Assembly (NCBI GenBank): GCA_900552795.1
Contig: USBB01000021.1
Location: forward strand, 1 to 41,682
DNA from: an uncultured Eubacterium sp.
GTDB taxonomy: Bacteria; Bacillota; Clostridia; Lachnospirales; Lachnospiraceae
Direction of reading: 5' to 3'
DNA length: 41,682 bases
Both the position numbers and the translations under genes were made by a program. The notes beneath the pieces were generated by a model. The model did not search any database, was not told the origin of the DNA, and saw only the letters and a program-made list of their open reading frames with translations. Of this stretch, positions 17,254 to 25,433 are shown in pieces; positions within the stretch are counted from its first letter, which is position 1, and each line of letters opens with the position of its first letter.

Positions 17254-18276
17254 TCAGTACTCTTTTCCTGCAAGAATCTCCTTATAATCTTTGTAATTCT
17301 TTTCAAGAAGTGCCGGTGTATCAAGCCCATACGGACATCTGCTCTTGCACTGTCCGCAATGTAAGCATTCCTCAATCTTTTTCATCTTGGCCTGCATCTG
17401 TTCTGTAAGCTGTGCCTCCGACGGGGCTCTTCTTATCATAAGCGACATTCTCGCACAGTTGTTAATCTCTATTCCCACAGGACAAGGCATACAATAACCG
17501 CAGCCGCGGCAGAATTCTCCCTGAAGCTGCTCTAAATCATGCTTAATCACAGCCTCTATCTCACCCTCCAGCACAGGCTCGTTATCCTGATAAGACAAAA
17601 ACTCATCAAGCTCATGCTCTCTTTGTATTCCCCATATAGGAAGTACATTATCAAACTGAAGCATATAGGCATAAACTGCTTTTGAATTATTAAGAAGTCC
17701 TCCTGCAAGCCCTTTCATAGCTATAAAGCCCATACCCTCTTTTTCACATTTTTTGACAAGTTCAAGCTCTTTATCTGAAGAAATATAGCTGAATGGAAAC
17801 TGAAGTGTCTCGTAAAGTCCTGATGAAATTGCCTCATCAGCCACTGCAAGACGATGGTTTGTAATACCTATGTGCTTAATTTTCCCCTGCGCCTTTGCCT
17901 CAAGCATTGCCTCGTAAAGTCCGGTTCCGTCTCCCGGTTTTGGACAAAATGACGGATTGTGAAACTGATAAATATCTACATAATCTGTTTTTAAATTTTC
18001 AAGAGATTGTTCCAAATCTTCCCAAAAATGTTTTACATCCTGTGCCATTGTCTTAGTAGCAATATAAATTTTATCACGCATTCCCTCAAATGCAAGTCCG
18101 AGCTTTTTTTCACTGTCTGTATAAAAACGTGCAGTATCATAAAAATCAACACCATTTTTATATGCTTTGCGCAGCAATTCAACAGCAAAACTTTCTGAAA
18201 CTCTCTGTATAGGAAGTGCACCAAAACCATTTTTATTTACTGTTATACCTGTTTTTCCTAAAGTTACTTTTCTCAT
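17254..18276 (-). CDS. Aldo/keto reductase with C-terminal ferredoxin-like 4Fe-4S clusters
   Basis: 340 residues. The N-terminal TIM-barrel (about 1-260) carries FGALPIQ, DFYDTARFYTDSEKKLG with the catalytic Asp/Tyr, DYVDIYQFHNP and GFIAMKGLAGG. The C-terminal extension has two cysteine clusters, CRGCGYCMPCPVGI and CLHCGQCKSRCP, each able to hold a 4Fe-4S cluster. This architecture belongs to the COG1453 type of anaerobic oxidoreductases; electrons probably pass between ferredoxin and a carbonyl substrate, which is unknown. ATG 18276 follows a purine-rich site. A structured repeat and a terminator separate it from the MATE gene upstream. Confidence 0.9.
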   Translation of the reverse strand: MRKVTLGKTGITVNKNGFGALPIQRVSESFAVELLRKAYKNGVDFYDTARFYTDSEKKLGLAFEGMRDKIYIATKTMAQDVKHFWEDLEQSLENLKTDYVDIYQFHNPSFCPKPGDGTGLYEAMLEAKAQGKIKHIGITNHRLAVADEAISSGLYETLQFPFSYISSDKELELVKKCEKEGMGFIAMKGLAGGLLNNSKAVYAYMLQFDNVLPIWGIQREHELDEFLSYQDNEPVLEGEIEAVIKHDLEQLQGEFCRGCGYCMPCPVGIEINNCARMSLMIRRAPSEAQLTEQMQAKMKKIEECLHCGQCKSRCPYGLDTPALLEKNYKDYKEILAGKEY

Positions 18277-18320
18277 TTCACATAAATCCTGCCTTTCGTA
18301 ATTTATTTTTTCATACTAAT

Positions 18321-18427
18321 CCTCATTTCTTGAGCAACTTTGTTGCGAAGAGGCAAAGAGAAATTCGCATAAGCGATTTCTCTTCTGCCATAAAGGCTAT
18401 TTGTTTTGCTCAGAAACAAATAGCTGT
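18321..18427 (-). repeat. Structured intergenic repeat, copy 2 (full length, inverted)
   Basis: Read on the minus strand this runs from ACAGCTATTTG to AAGAAATGAGG and aligns end to end with positions 1-98. Stem A is partly kept. Stem B has a different sequence (AGAGAAATCGC with GCGAATTTCTCT, one bulge). Stem C is GCAAC-AAA-GTTGC instead of GCGAC-AA-GTCGC. The loop A/3' complementarity changes in step (TGAGCAA with TTGCTCA). It is followed by ATTAGTATGAAA, like ATTAAAATGAAA after copy 1, but here that ATG begins only a three-codon frame. The reductase start lies 44 bp further. Confidence 0.75.
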
Positions 18428-18462
18428 GTGAAAAATCATTGTATCAACATGATTTTTCACAC
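18426..18462 (-). terminator. Hairpin terminator at the end of the MATE gene
   Basis: Perfect 14-bp inverted repeat GTGTGAAAAATCAT / ATGATTTTTCACAC with a 9-nt loop. It overlaps the MATE stop codon (18457-18459) and abuts the structured repeat directly. The T5 run lies within the stem instead of after it, so terminator strength is uncertain. Confidence 0.6.
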
Positions 18463-19818
18463 TAATCCGCCTGTAATTTTCCATTTTCCGCTGAAATAAC
18501 GCCATACAAAACACACAACACGGAATATCCAGTCCATAATCATCGCAATCCAGATTCCGATAATACCATAATTCATATTCACTCCTATAATATAACTGAA
18601 TCCTATACGGAATGCAAACATTGAAAAAATAGAAAGCACCATCGTAAACCTTACATCATTACATGCCCTTAACATATTAGGAAGCACAAATGAAGCCGGC
18701 CACAAAAGCATTGCTAATCCATTATGGATTAGAACAAGTATATATGCAAGCTGTGTTGTCTCGTCACTGAGAGCATACAATTTAAGAATCCACGGAAGTC
18801 CTAAAATAATAATAGTATTTACAACTGCCGTAAACCCATATGTCATACCCATAAGCTTTTTAGTATAGTATTTTACCTGTTCACTGTCGCCTGCACCGAC
18901 GCATCTTCCTATAACTGCAATCATCGCAAGATTCATAGCCTGTCCCACAATACATCCCATACCGTCAAGACTGTTTGCCACTCCGTTTGCCGCAATCTGT
19001 ACTGTCCCAAAGCCTGCAATAATACTTACCACAAGTACTCTGCCCAACTGAAAAATTCCGCTTTCAATCCCATTAGGAACTCCAATATAAAAAATCTTCT
19101 TTATAATATACCAGTCAAACTTAAATTTTTCTTTTTGTAAATGTATAATATGCTTTGGATTTTTTAACAATATGTAAAGCACAAATGCCGCCACTGCACG
19201 CGATATAAGCGAAGGTATGGCAACACCTGCAACACCTATCTTAAATACATACACACCAAGCGCATTTCCGCAGACATTTATAATATTCATTAAAATCGAT
19301 ACTTTAAGCGTAATCTGGGAATTTCCCATTGAACGAAACAGTGCCGCACATGAATTATACATTGCAAGAAATGGAAATGACAAAGCTGAAATCACAAGAT
19401 ATATAACTGAATTATTAAATACATCCTGTTCTATTCTTCCGAAAAATAATGAAATTATTCCATGATTAAATATAATCATAAGCACAGAAATTATTGTTGT
19501 AATAATAATCGAAGAATATATAAGCTGCTTAGCCGAACGACACGCACTCTCATTTTTCCCGGCTCCTATAAACTGCGATGTTACAACCGCACCTCCAGTT
19601 GCCAGTGCCGCCAAAACACTTATAATTAAATTATTTAACATATCTACAAGCGACACGCCTGACACAGCTGCTTCTCCGGCCGATGATATCATCATTGTAT
19701 CGGCCATACCCACGGTAATAGCCAGTGTCTGCTCAAAAATAAGCGGCACAATAAGTTTCTTTAAATCACTGTTTGAAAATAATCTTACCTTATTTGTATT
19801 CTCTGATACTACTGACAT
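18457..19818 (-). CDS. MATE-family efflux transporter
   Basis: 453 residues with about 12 membrane helices in two homologous halves. The N-terminal KKLIVPLIFEQTLAITVGMADTMMIS is typical of MATE proteins, with ATGGAVVTSQFIGAG in helix 2-3 and the repeat-half counterpart IGVPNGIESGIFQLGRV. Members export drugs or metabolites by Na+ or H+ antiport. The substrate cannot be read from the sequence. Start ATG 19818 follows AGAGGA. It lies 21 bp downstream of the acetyltransferase gene, so the two are probably one transcript. Confidence 0.92.
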   Translation of the reverse strand: MSVVSENTNKVRLFSNSDLKKLIVPLIFEQTLAITVGMADTMMISSAGEAAVSGVSLVDMLNNLIISVLAALATGGAVVTSQFIGAGKNESACRSAKQLIYSSIIITTIISVLMIIFNHGIISLFFGRIEQDVFNNSVIYLVISALSFPFLAMYNSCAALFRSMGNSQITLKVSILMNIINVCGNALGVYVFKIGVAGVAIPSLISRAVAAFVLYILLKNPKHIIHLQKEKFKFDWYIIKKIFYIGVPNGIESGIFQLGRVLVVSIIAGFGTVQIAANGVANSLDGMGCIVGQAMNLAMIAVIGRCVGAGDSEQVKYYTKKLMGMTYGFTAVVNTIIILGLPWILKLYALSDETTQLAYILVLIHNGLAMLLWPASFVLPNMLRACNDVRFTMVLSIFSMFAFRIGFSYIIGVNMNYGIIGIWIAMIMDWIFRVVCFVWRYFSGKWKITGGLV

Positions 19819-19839
19819 AATAATCCTCTATTCCTAATA

Positions 19840-20334
19840 TTAATCCACTATCAAACCGTAGTTGTCAATGCCCCAATATTTTCCGAACTTTCTTCCAGCC
19901 TGAGGTATCGTTCCAAAAAATGTAAACCCAAATTTCTCATGCAGCCTTACACTGGCCTCATTTCCAGATGTAATAACGGAAAGCACCAAATGTATACTCT
20001 CATCATTTTTGGCATAGTCAAGAATCTGTTCCATAAGCTTTTTAGCAACTCCCATTTTCCTGTATTTTACATCAACATAAACCGAGAGCTCCACTGTAGC
20101 ACTATATGCTTCCTTTTCTCTATATGATGACAGACTTGCATAACCTACTGCTTGTCCGTCCATTTCTGCCACTATAAGCGGATGATTACCTATATTATGC
20201 TCATAAAACCACTTTTTTCTCTCACCTATAGTTTTCGGATTTAAATCAAATGTCGCTGCTGTATTTATGACTTCATAATTATATATTGACAAAAGATTTT
20301 CTAAATCTTTAAGCTCTGCTTTTCTGATAACCAT
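19840..20334 (-). CDS. GNAT N-acetyltransferase (PAT/MnaT-like)
   Basis: 164 residues, one complete GNAT domain. Visible are IRKAELKDLENLLSIYNYEV, AVGYASLSSYR, VELSVYVDVKYRKMGVAKKLM (acetyl-CoA pyrophosphate loop, here YRKMGVAKKL) and NEASVRLHEKFGF. The C-terminal GIDNYGLIV replaces the common W-D-V ending. Relatives acetylate phosphinothricin, methionine sulfoximine or other amino acids, so a detoxification role beside a MATE exporter is plausible but inferred. The ribosome binding region AAGAAATGAGGAT resembles the 3' end of the structured repeat, but no hairpin precedes it. Confidence 0.88.
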   Translation of the reverse strand: MVIRKAELKDLENLLSIYNYEVINTAATFDLNPKTIGERKKWFYEHNIGNHPLIVAEMDGQAVGYASLSSYREKEAYSATVELSVYVDVKYRKMGVAKKLMEQILDYAKNDESIHLVLSVITSGNEASVRLHEKFGFTFFGTIPQAGRKFGKYWGIDNYGLIVD

Positions 20335-20500
20335 AGTATCCTCATTTCTTTAATAAAATAATATTATAATCACAGGTTAATTTTATATATTCTCCCCAAA
20401 ATATTATACGTTTCTTAATTGACTTGTAAATAATTTTTTTAATTTTTTTGCCTTATACACTTTTAAATATTAAATGATTTAAAATTTAAGACGTTTTTTA

Positions 20501-20528
20501 TTGATTTTATTAATTAATTATGTATAAT
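20501..20528 (+). promoter_or_regulatory. Sigma-A-type promoter of pckA
   Basis: TTGATT (20501-20506) and TATAAT (20523-20528) with a 16-bp spacer in very AT-rich DNA. The roughly 100-nt leader contains a CCTGC-TTTT-GCAGG hairpin (20578-20591) of unknown function. Confidence 0.6.
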
Positions 20529-20632
20529 ATATAGAGGATTGTTGATTATTTCACATTCTCAAAAAGATAGCCTGTTTCCTGCTTTTGCAGGCAGTTATCG
20601 CTAACACTATGAAAGACAAGAGGTAAATTAAA

Positions 20633-22237
20633 ATGTCAGAACTTAATTTAAGCAAGTACGGTATTACCGGTACAACAGAAATCGTACACAACCCTTCTTA
20701 CGAATTATTATTTGAAGAAGAGACAAAGCCTGAACTTGAGGGATTTGAAAAAGGTCAGGAAAGCGAACTCGGTGCAGTTAACGTAATGACTGGTGTATAC
20801 ACAGGTCGTTCTCCTAAGGACAAATTCATCGTTATGGATGAAAATTCTAAGGATACTGTATGGTGGACTTCTGATGAATACAAAAACGACAACCATCCTG
20901 CTACACAGGAAGCTTGGGATGCAGTTAAGGAAATTGCTTTAAAAGAGCTTTCTAACAAGAAGCTTTACGTAGTGGATGCATTCTGTGGTGCAAACAAGGA
21001 TACACGTATGGCTATCCGCTTTATCGTGGAAGTTGCATGGCAGGCACATTTTGTTACAAACATGTTCATTCAGCCATCTGAGGAAGAGCTTGCAAACTTT
21101 GAACCTGATTTCGTTGTTTACAACGCTTCTAAGGCAAAGGTTGAAAACTATAAGGAATTAGGCCTTAACTCAGAAACTGCTGTATTGTTCAATATTACAA
21201 GCCGCGAGCAGATTATTGTTAATACATGGTATGGCGGAGAAATGAAGAAAGGTATGTTCTCTATGATGAACTACTACCTCCCATTAAAGGGTATCGCTTC
21301 TATGCACTGCTCTGCAAACACAGATATGAACGGTGAAAATACAGCTATTTTCTTCGGTCTTTCAGGTACAGGTAAGACAACTCTTTCAACAGACCCTAAG
21401 CGTCTTCTTATCGGCGATGACGAGCATGGTTGGGATGATAACGGTATCTTCAACTTCGAAGGCGGCTGCTACGCTAAGGTTATTAACCTTGATAAAGATT
21501 CTGAACCTGATATTTATAATGCAATCAAGAGAGATGCTCTCTTAGAGAACGTAACATTAGATGCTGACGGTAAGATTGATTTCAATGATAAGAGTGTAAC
21601 TGAAAATACTCGTGTATCTTACCCAATCAACCATATTGAAAAGATTGTTCGTCCTGTTTCTGCTGCTCCTGCTGCTAAGAACGTAATTTTCTTATCAGCT
21701 GATGCTTTCGGTGTACTTCCACCGGTATCAATCCTTACTCCAGAGCAGACACAGTACTACTTCCTTTCAGGCTTCACAGCTAAGCTTGCAGGTACAGAAA
21801 GAGGTATTACAGAACCTACACCTACTTTCTCTGCTTGCTTCGGACAGGCTTTCCTTGAGCTTCATCCTACAAAGTACGCTGAAGAACTTGTTAAGAAGAT
21901 GGAAAAGAGCGGTGCTAAGGCTTACTTAGTAAACACAGGCTGGAACGGTACAGGTAAGCGTATCTCTATCCGTGATACTCGTGGTATCATCGATGCAATC
22001 CTTAACGGTGACATTTTAAATGCACCTACAAAGAAGATTCCTTACTTCAACTTTGAGGTTCCAACAGAACTTCCTGGCGTAGATTCAAATATCCTTGATC
22101 CACGTGATACTTACGCTGATGCTTCTGAATGGGAAGTTAAGGCTAAAGACTTAGCAGAAAGATTCGTTAAGAACTTCTCTAAGTATGAGGGTAATGACGC
22201 AGGTAAGGCTTTAGTTTCTGCAGGTCCACAGGCTTAA
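20633..22237 (+). CDS. pckA: Phosphoenolpyruvate carboxykinase (ATP)
   Basis: 534 residues, the normal size of the ATP-using enzyme that interconverts oxaloacetate plus ATP and PEP plus CO2. Visible are GRSPKDKFIV (substrate), the kinase-1a P-loop GLSGTGKTTLS (about 243-253), metal-binding GDDEHGW and the adenine-site region NTRVSYPI. In gut anaerobes it often runs toward oxaloacetate, fixing CO2 for fumarate and succinate or aspartate formation. It is monocistronic, with its own promoter at 20501 and terminator at 22257. Codons look strongly biased (AAG, GGT, TCT, CTT), as expected for a highly expressed gene; this was judged by eye. Confidence 0.97.
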   Translation: MSELNLSKYGITGTTEIVHNPSYELLFEEETKPELEGFEKGQESELGAVNVMTGVYTGRSPKDKFIVMDENSKDTVWWTSDEYKNDNHPATQEAWDAVKEIALKELSNKKLYVVDAFCGANKDTRMAIRFIVEVAWQAHFVTNMFIQPSEEELANFEPDFVVYNASKAKVENYKELGLNSETAVLFNITSREQIIVNTWYGGEMKKGMFSMMNYYLPLKGIASMHCSANTDMNGENTAIFFGLSGTGKTTLSTDPKRLLIGDDEHGWDDNGIFNFEGGCYAKVINLDKDSEPDIYNAIKRDALLENVTLDADGKIDFNDKSVTENTRVSYPINHIEKIVRPVSAAPAAKNVIFLSADAFGVLPPVSILTPEQTQYYFLSGFTAKLAGTERGITEPTPTFSACFGQAFLELHPTKYAEELVKKMEKSGAKAYLVNTGWNGTGKRISIRDTRGIIDAILNGDILNAPTKKIPYFNFEVPTELPGVDSNILDPRDTYADASEWEVKAKDLAERFVKNFSKYEGNDAGKALVSAGPQA

Positions 22238-22256
22238 TTTTATAAATAATTAAAAT

Positions 22257-22299
22257 AAAGACAGCATGAAAATTTTTATATTTTTGTGCTGTCTTTTTT
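22257..22299 (+). terminator. Intrinsic terminator of pckA
   Basis: AAAGACAGCA (22257-22266) pairs with TGCTGTCTTT (22287-22296), followed by further T residues. The loop is 20 nt. Confidence 0.85.
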
Positions 22300-22419
22300 A
22301 TCTTCTCAAATCCTAATTAAAAATATACAAGCTATAACAGCACTATTTTTTAATAATTATTTAATTTAAATATTATTTTCAGTTAATTGTTTTATTATAA
22401 AATAATATTCAAAAATCTA

Positions 22420-22460
22420 TTGTAATCGTAAATACTCAGTGCTACTATGTAATCATAAAT
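22420..22460 (+). promoter_or_regulatory. Promoter of the flavin oxidoreductase gene with direct-repeat operator
   Basis: TTGTAA (22420-22425) and TACTAT (22443-22448) with a 17-bp spacer. Two direct repeats, TGTAATCGTAAAT (22421-22433) and TGTAATCATAAAT (22448-22460), differ at one base and lie 27 bp apart, one on the -35 box and one starting at the end of the -10 box. This looks like a repressor or activator site; no regulator gene is adjacent. Confidence 0.55.
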
Positions 22461-22484
22461 TTCATCATGAAAGGAGAAAAGCGT

Positions 22485-24485
22485 ATGAAGAACATTTATG
22501 AGCCATTATTTGAACCTCTGATAATCGGAAATGTTGAAATTAAAAACAAGTTTTTCATGGCACCTATGGCAACAATTGTCGATGTCGATGAAAATTATTG
22601 TTACACTCAACAAAGTATTGATTATTATGTTGAAAGAGCAAAAGGCGGAGTTGGTTTAATTATCACCGGAGCTAACTGGGTTGAAAATGATGTTGAACCA
22701 CATGCCATCTGTAGTTTCCCATGCCCTAATATGCTGCCTTTGAAGTATGAGCATAAAGCAAAAGAAATGACAGACCGTACCCACGCTTTTGGAACAAAAA
22801 TCTTTTTACAGCTGACAGCCGGTTTAGGAAGATCTGCTCTGCCTAATTTTGTTGATGCAAAAGATTTTGTTGCTCCTAGTCCAACTACTAACCGTTGGAT
22901 TCCCAATGCACCTTGTCGTGAATTAACAACCGAAGAAATTGAGCATATTATTGAAAAATTCGGTGACGCCGCACTGATTGCCAAAAATTCCGGATTTGAT
23001 GGGGTTGAAGTTCATGCTGTTCATGAAGGCTATTTATTGGATTGCTTTACAATGACATTATTTAACCAAAGAACTGATAAGTATGGCGGCGACTTAAAGG
23101 GACGTTTACGTTTTGCCACTGAAATTGTTGAGACAATTAAGAATAAATGCGGTAAAGATTTCCCTGTTATTTTACGTTTTTCAATTAAGAGTTACATAAA
23201 ACAATTACGTCAAGGCGGTTTACCTGGTGAAGATTTTAAAGAATTAGGCAGAGATGTTGATGAAGCTGTTGAAGCTGTAAAAATTCTTCAAGATGCAGGA
23301 TACGATGCCTTTGACGCTGATGCCGGAACTTATGATTCTTGGTACTGGGCTCATCCGCCAATGTATTTCGAAAAAGGAATGTACCTTCCATTAGTAGAAA
23401 AAATCCGTGATGCTGCTAAGGTGCCTTTACTTGTTGCCGGAAGAATGGATAATCCGAAGATGGCAGTAGATGCCTTAAATAAAGGAACTATTGATGGTGT
23501 TGGATTAGGACGTCCTCTATTAAGTGATCCTGATTACGTTAACAAATTAAAGGACGGTTCAGAAGATTTAATCAGACCATGTCTGGGATGTCACGACGGA
23601 TGCTTCGGACGCTTATTACAATCAGGTTTAGGAAGCTGTGCAGTTAATCCTGAATGCGGACGTGAAGATACAGTTGGTGTTGTTCCTGCTGTTGACAAGA
23701 AAAAAGTAGTTATTGTCGGCGGCGGACCTGCCGGACTTGAAGCAGCCCGTGTATCTGCTCTTCGCGGTCATAAAGTTACTCTCTTTGAAGCTTCTGACAG
23801 ACTTGGCGGAGAATTATTAGTTGGCGGTATGCCTAAGTTTAAAGAAGATGATTTGGCTTTGGCATCTTACTATACGAACGAATTAGACAGACTTGGTGTA
23901 GATGTCAGACTAAATACTTTAGCTGATGAAGAAAAAATTGATGCTTTAAAACCTGATAGCCTGTTTATATGCGAAGGCTCTGTTCCTGTAGTTCCTCCGA
24001 TTAACGGTGTTGAACACGCTGTACTGGCTAATGAAGTATTAACAAATAAAGTACCTGCTAAAGACAACGTTGTTGTTATAGGCGGCGGTTTAGTCGGCTG
24101 TGAATTAGCATTACACTTAGCCCAGAACGGTAAGAACGTAACAATAGTTGAAGCTTTGCCTGACATCTTGAAATCAGGAATTGCCCTTCCACCTATGAAT
24201 GAATGGATGCTCCGTGATTTGTTAGCTTTCAATAAGGTTCAAATTATCGGTAACGCCAAAGTAAGTGAAATCCATGCTAATGAAATTAAAATCATTCAGG
24301 ATGACGCTGAAAAAACCATTTCAACTGATCAGACTGTTATTGCTGTCGGCTACAAGCCTAAACATGACCTGTTTGACAAGTTAAGAAACAAATATACTCA
24401 TGTATATAATTTAGGTGATGGTAAAGAAGTCAGAAATATCCGCGCAGCTATTTGGGATGCTTATGAGGTAGCACGTAATCTCTAA
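22485..24485 (+). CDS. NADH:flavin oxidoreductase / 2-enoate reductase-type FMN-FeS-FAD enzyme
   Basis: 666 residues. The N-terminal old-yellow-enzyme TIM barrel (about 1-350, FMN) has YEPLFEPLIIGNVEIKN, the FDGVEVHAVHEGYLLDCF active-site stretch and LVAGRMDNP. A 4Fe-4S motif CLGCHDGCFGR...CAVNPECG follows. The FAD/NAD(P) domains carry VVIVGGGPAGLEAAR and VVVIGGGLVGCELA. Family members reduce C=C bonds of enoates, 2,4-dienoyl-CoA or bile-acid intermediates (enoate reductase, FadH, BaiCD/BaiH). The substrate here is not determined. ATG 22485 is chosen because AAAGGAG lies 8 nt upstream, against 22467, which precedes that site. It stands alone between two terminators. Confidence 0.9.
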   Translation: MKNIYEPLFEPLIIGNVEIKNKFFMAPMATIVDVDENYCYTQQSIDYYVERAKGGVGLIITGANWVENDVEPHAICSFPCPNMLPLKYEHKAKEMTDRTHAFGTKIFLQLTAGLGRSALPNFVDAKDFVAPSPTTNRWIPNAPCRELTTEEIEHIIEKFGDAALIAKNSGFDGVEVHAVHEGYLLDCFTMTLFNQRTDKYGGDLKGRLRFATEIVETIKNKCGKDFPVILRFSIKSYIKQLRQGGLPGEDFKELGRDVDEAVEAVKILQDAGYDAFDADAGTYDSWYWAHPPMYFEKGMYLPLVEKIRDAAKVPLLVAGRMDNPKMAVDALNKGTIDGVGLGRPLLSDPDYVNKLKDGSEDLIRPCLGCHDGCFGRLLQSGLGSCAVNPECGREDTVGVVPAVDKKKVVIVGGGPAGLEAARVSALRGHKVTLFEASDRLGGELLVGGMPKFKEDDLALASYYTNELDRLGVDVRLNTLADEEKIDALKPDSLFICEGSVPVVPPINGVEHAVLANEVLTNKVPAKDNVVVIGGGLVGCELALHLAQNGKNVTIVEALPDILKSGIALPPMNEWMLRDLLAFNKVQIIGNAKVSEIHANEIKIIQDDAEKTISTDQTVIAVGYKPKHDLFDKLRNKYTHVYNLGDGKEVRNIRAAIWDAYEVARNL

Positions 24486-24504
24486 ATTCATACAATTTAT
24501 TAAC

Positions 24505-24555
24505 ACCTCCAGCCTTATGTAATATAAAATTACTAAGGTTGGAGGTGCTGTTTTT
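24505..24555 (+). terminator. Intrinsic terminator of the flavin oxidoreductase gene
   Basis: ACCTCCAGCCTTA (24505-24517) pairs with TAAGGTTGGAGGT (24534-24546) with one G-T wobble, followed by GCTGTTTTT. Confidence 0.8.
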
Positions 24556-24650
24556 GATTTATATTCACTCTTATGACTATCTTATACGACATCTGTTTCT
24601 CTTTCTCAAAGTGATTTTCTAATATTATCAATTCATTGTCCTAACACAAC

Positions 24651-25130
24651 CTATTTATGATACGGTTCATTCTTTATTATCCTATAAGACCTGTAAATCT
24701 GCTCCATCAAAATCACTCTCATCAACTGATGAGGAAATGTCATTTTTGAAAAACTCAGCTTAAAATCAGCTCTGTCCAACACATTTTTTGACAGTCCGAG
24801 AGAGCCTCCTATAACAAATGTTATACTGCTTGTGCCGCTTATACCGAGCTTATCAATTTTTTCTGATAATTCCACAGAATCAAGCATTTTGCCCTCTATC
24901 GCAAGAGCTATCACATAATCATCCGGCTTTACTGCCGATAAAATACGTTCCCCTTCTTTATCCTTTATAGCAACATTTACCTGCTCGCTTGCATTATCAG
25001 GTGTTTTTTCATCAGGAAGCTCAACTATAGCAAGCTTACAATACCTTGAAAGTCTTTTTGTATATTCATCTATTGCCTGAGTAAAAAATTTTTCTTTAAT
25101 TTTTCCGACACACACTACTGTAATTTTCAA
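24651..25130 (-). CDS. rlmH: 23S rRNA (pseudouridine-1915-N3)-methyltransferase
   Basis: 159 residues, the usual size of the SPOUT-fold RlmH dimer that methylates pseudouridine 1915 in helix 69 of 23S rRNA. Signs are ITVVCVGKIKEKFF, FVIGGSLGLS (SAM-binding knot), LSFSKMTFPHQLMRVILMEQIYRSYRI and the conserved C-terminal PYHK. The start is a TTG (25130) with GAGGTG upstream, giving the expected KITVVCVG N terminus. It comes last in a run with the small acidic protein, the HAD phosphatase and maf. Confidence 0.96.
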   Translation of the reverse strand: MKITVVCVGKIKEKFFTQAIDEYTKRLSRYCKLAIVELPDEKTPDNASEQVNVAIKDKEGERILSAVKPDDYVIALAIEGKMLDSVELSEKIDKLGISGTSSITFVIGGSLGLSKNVLDRADFKLSFSKMTFPHQLMRVILMEQIYRSYRIIKNEPYHK

Positions 25131-25143
25131 AAAACACCTCTGT

Positions 25144-25407
25144 TTACGCTTCTACCACAAAATAATATCCGTTTTCCAGTTTAAATACTTCAAGCTGCTC
25201 CTCTAATTCCTCATCGGACATATCATCGACATCCATCCCCTCTTCTTTAAGATATTCCCTCACCTCACCGATATTTTCAAATACCTGTGCAAAGCAATCT
25301 TCGAGAAACTCTTTCGCCTCCTCCAGATCAAAAACTACCGGCTCATCAAAAAGCTTTCCCTGCTGTTCTAAAAATACTTGTGCACATTCATCTATATATT
25401 TATCCAT
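25144..25407 (-). CDS. Small acidic protein of unknown function
   Basis: 87 residues, strongly acidic (for example DDMSDEELEEQLEVF), predicted soluble and mostly helical, with one Cys in each of ECAQVF and DCFAQVF. No domain is recognised. ATG at 25407 is preferred over an in-frame GTG at 25419, because GGAGG sits just before it. It lies 13 bp ahead of rlmH and 26 bp after the HAD gene, so it is probably co-transcribed with these housekeeping genes. Confidence 0.8.
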   Translation of the reverse strand: MDKYIDECAQVFLEQQGKLFDEPVVFDLEEAKEFLEDCFAQVFENIGEVREYLKEEGMDVDDMSDEELEEQLEVFKLENGYYFVVEA

Positions 25408-25433
25408 ACTAACCTCCACTCCACTATATTATC

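Noticed and set aside
18426..18462. The MATE-end hairpin as part of the structured repeat
   Set aside because: It abuts copy 2, but the sequence left of copy 1 lies outside the window, so membership cannot be tested; it is explained by gene-end position.
22485..24485. Horizontal transfer of the flavin oxidoreductase gene
   Set aside because: Codon use looks somewhat different from neighbours by eye, but no mobile element, target duplication or computed bias supports it.
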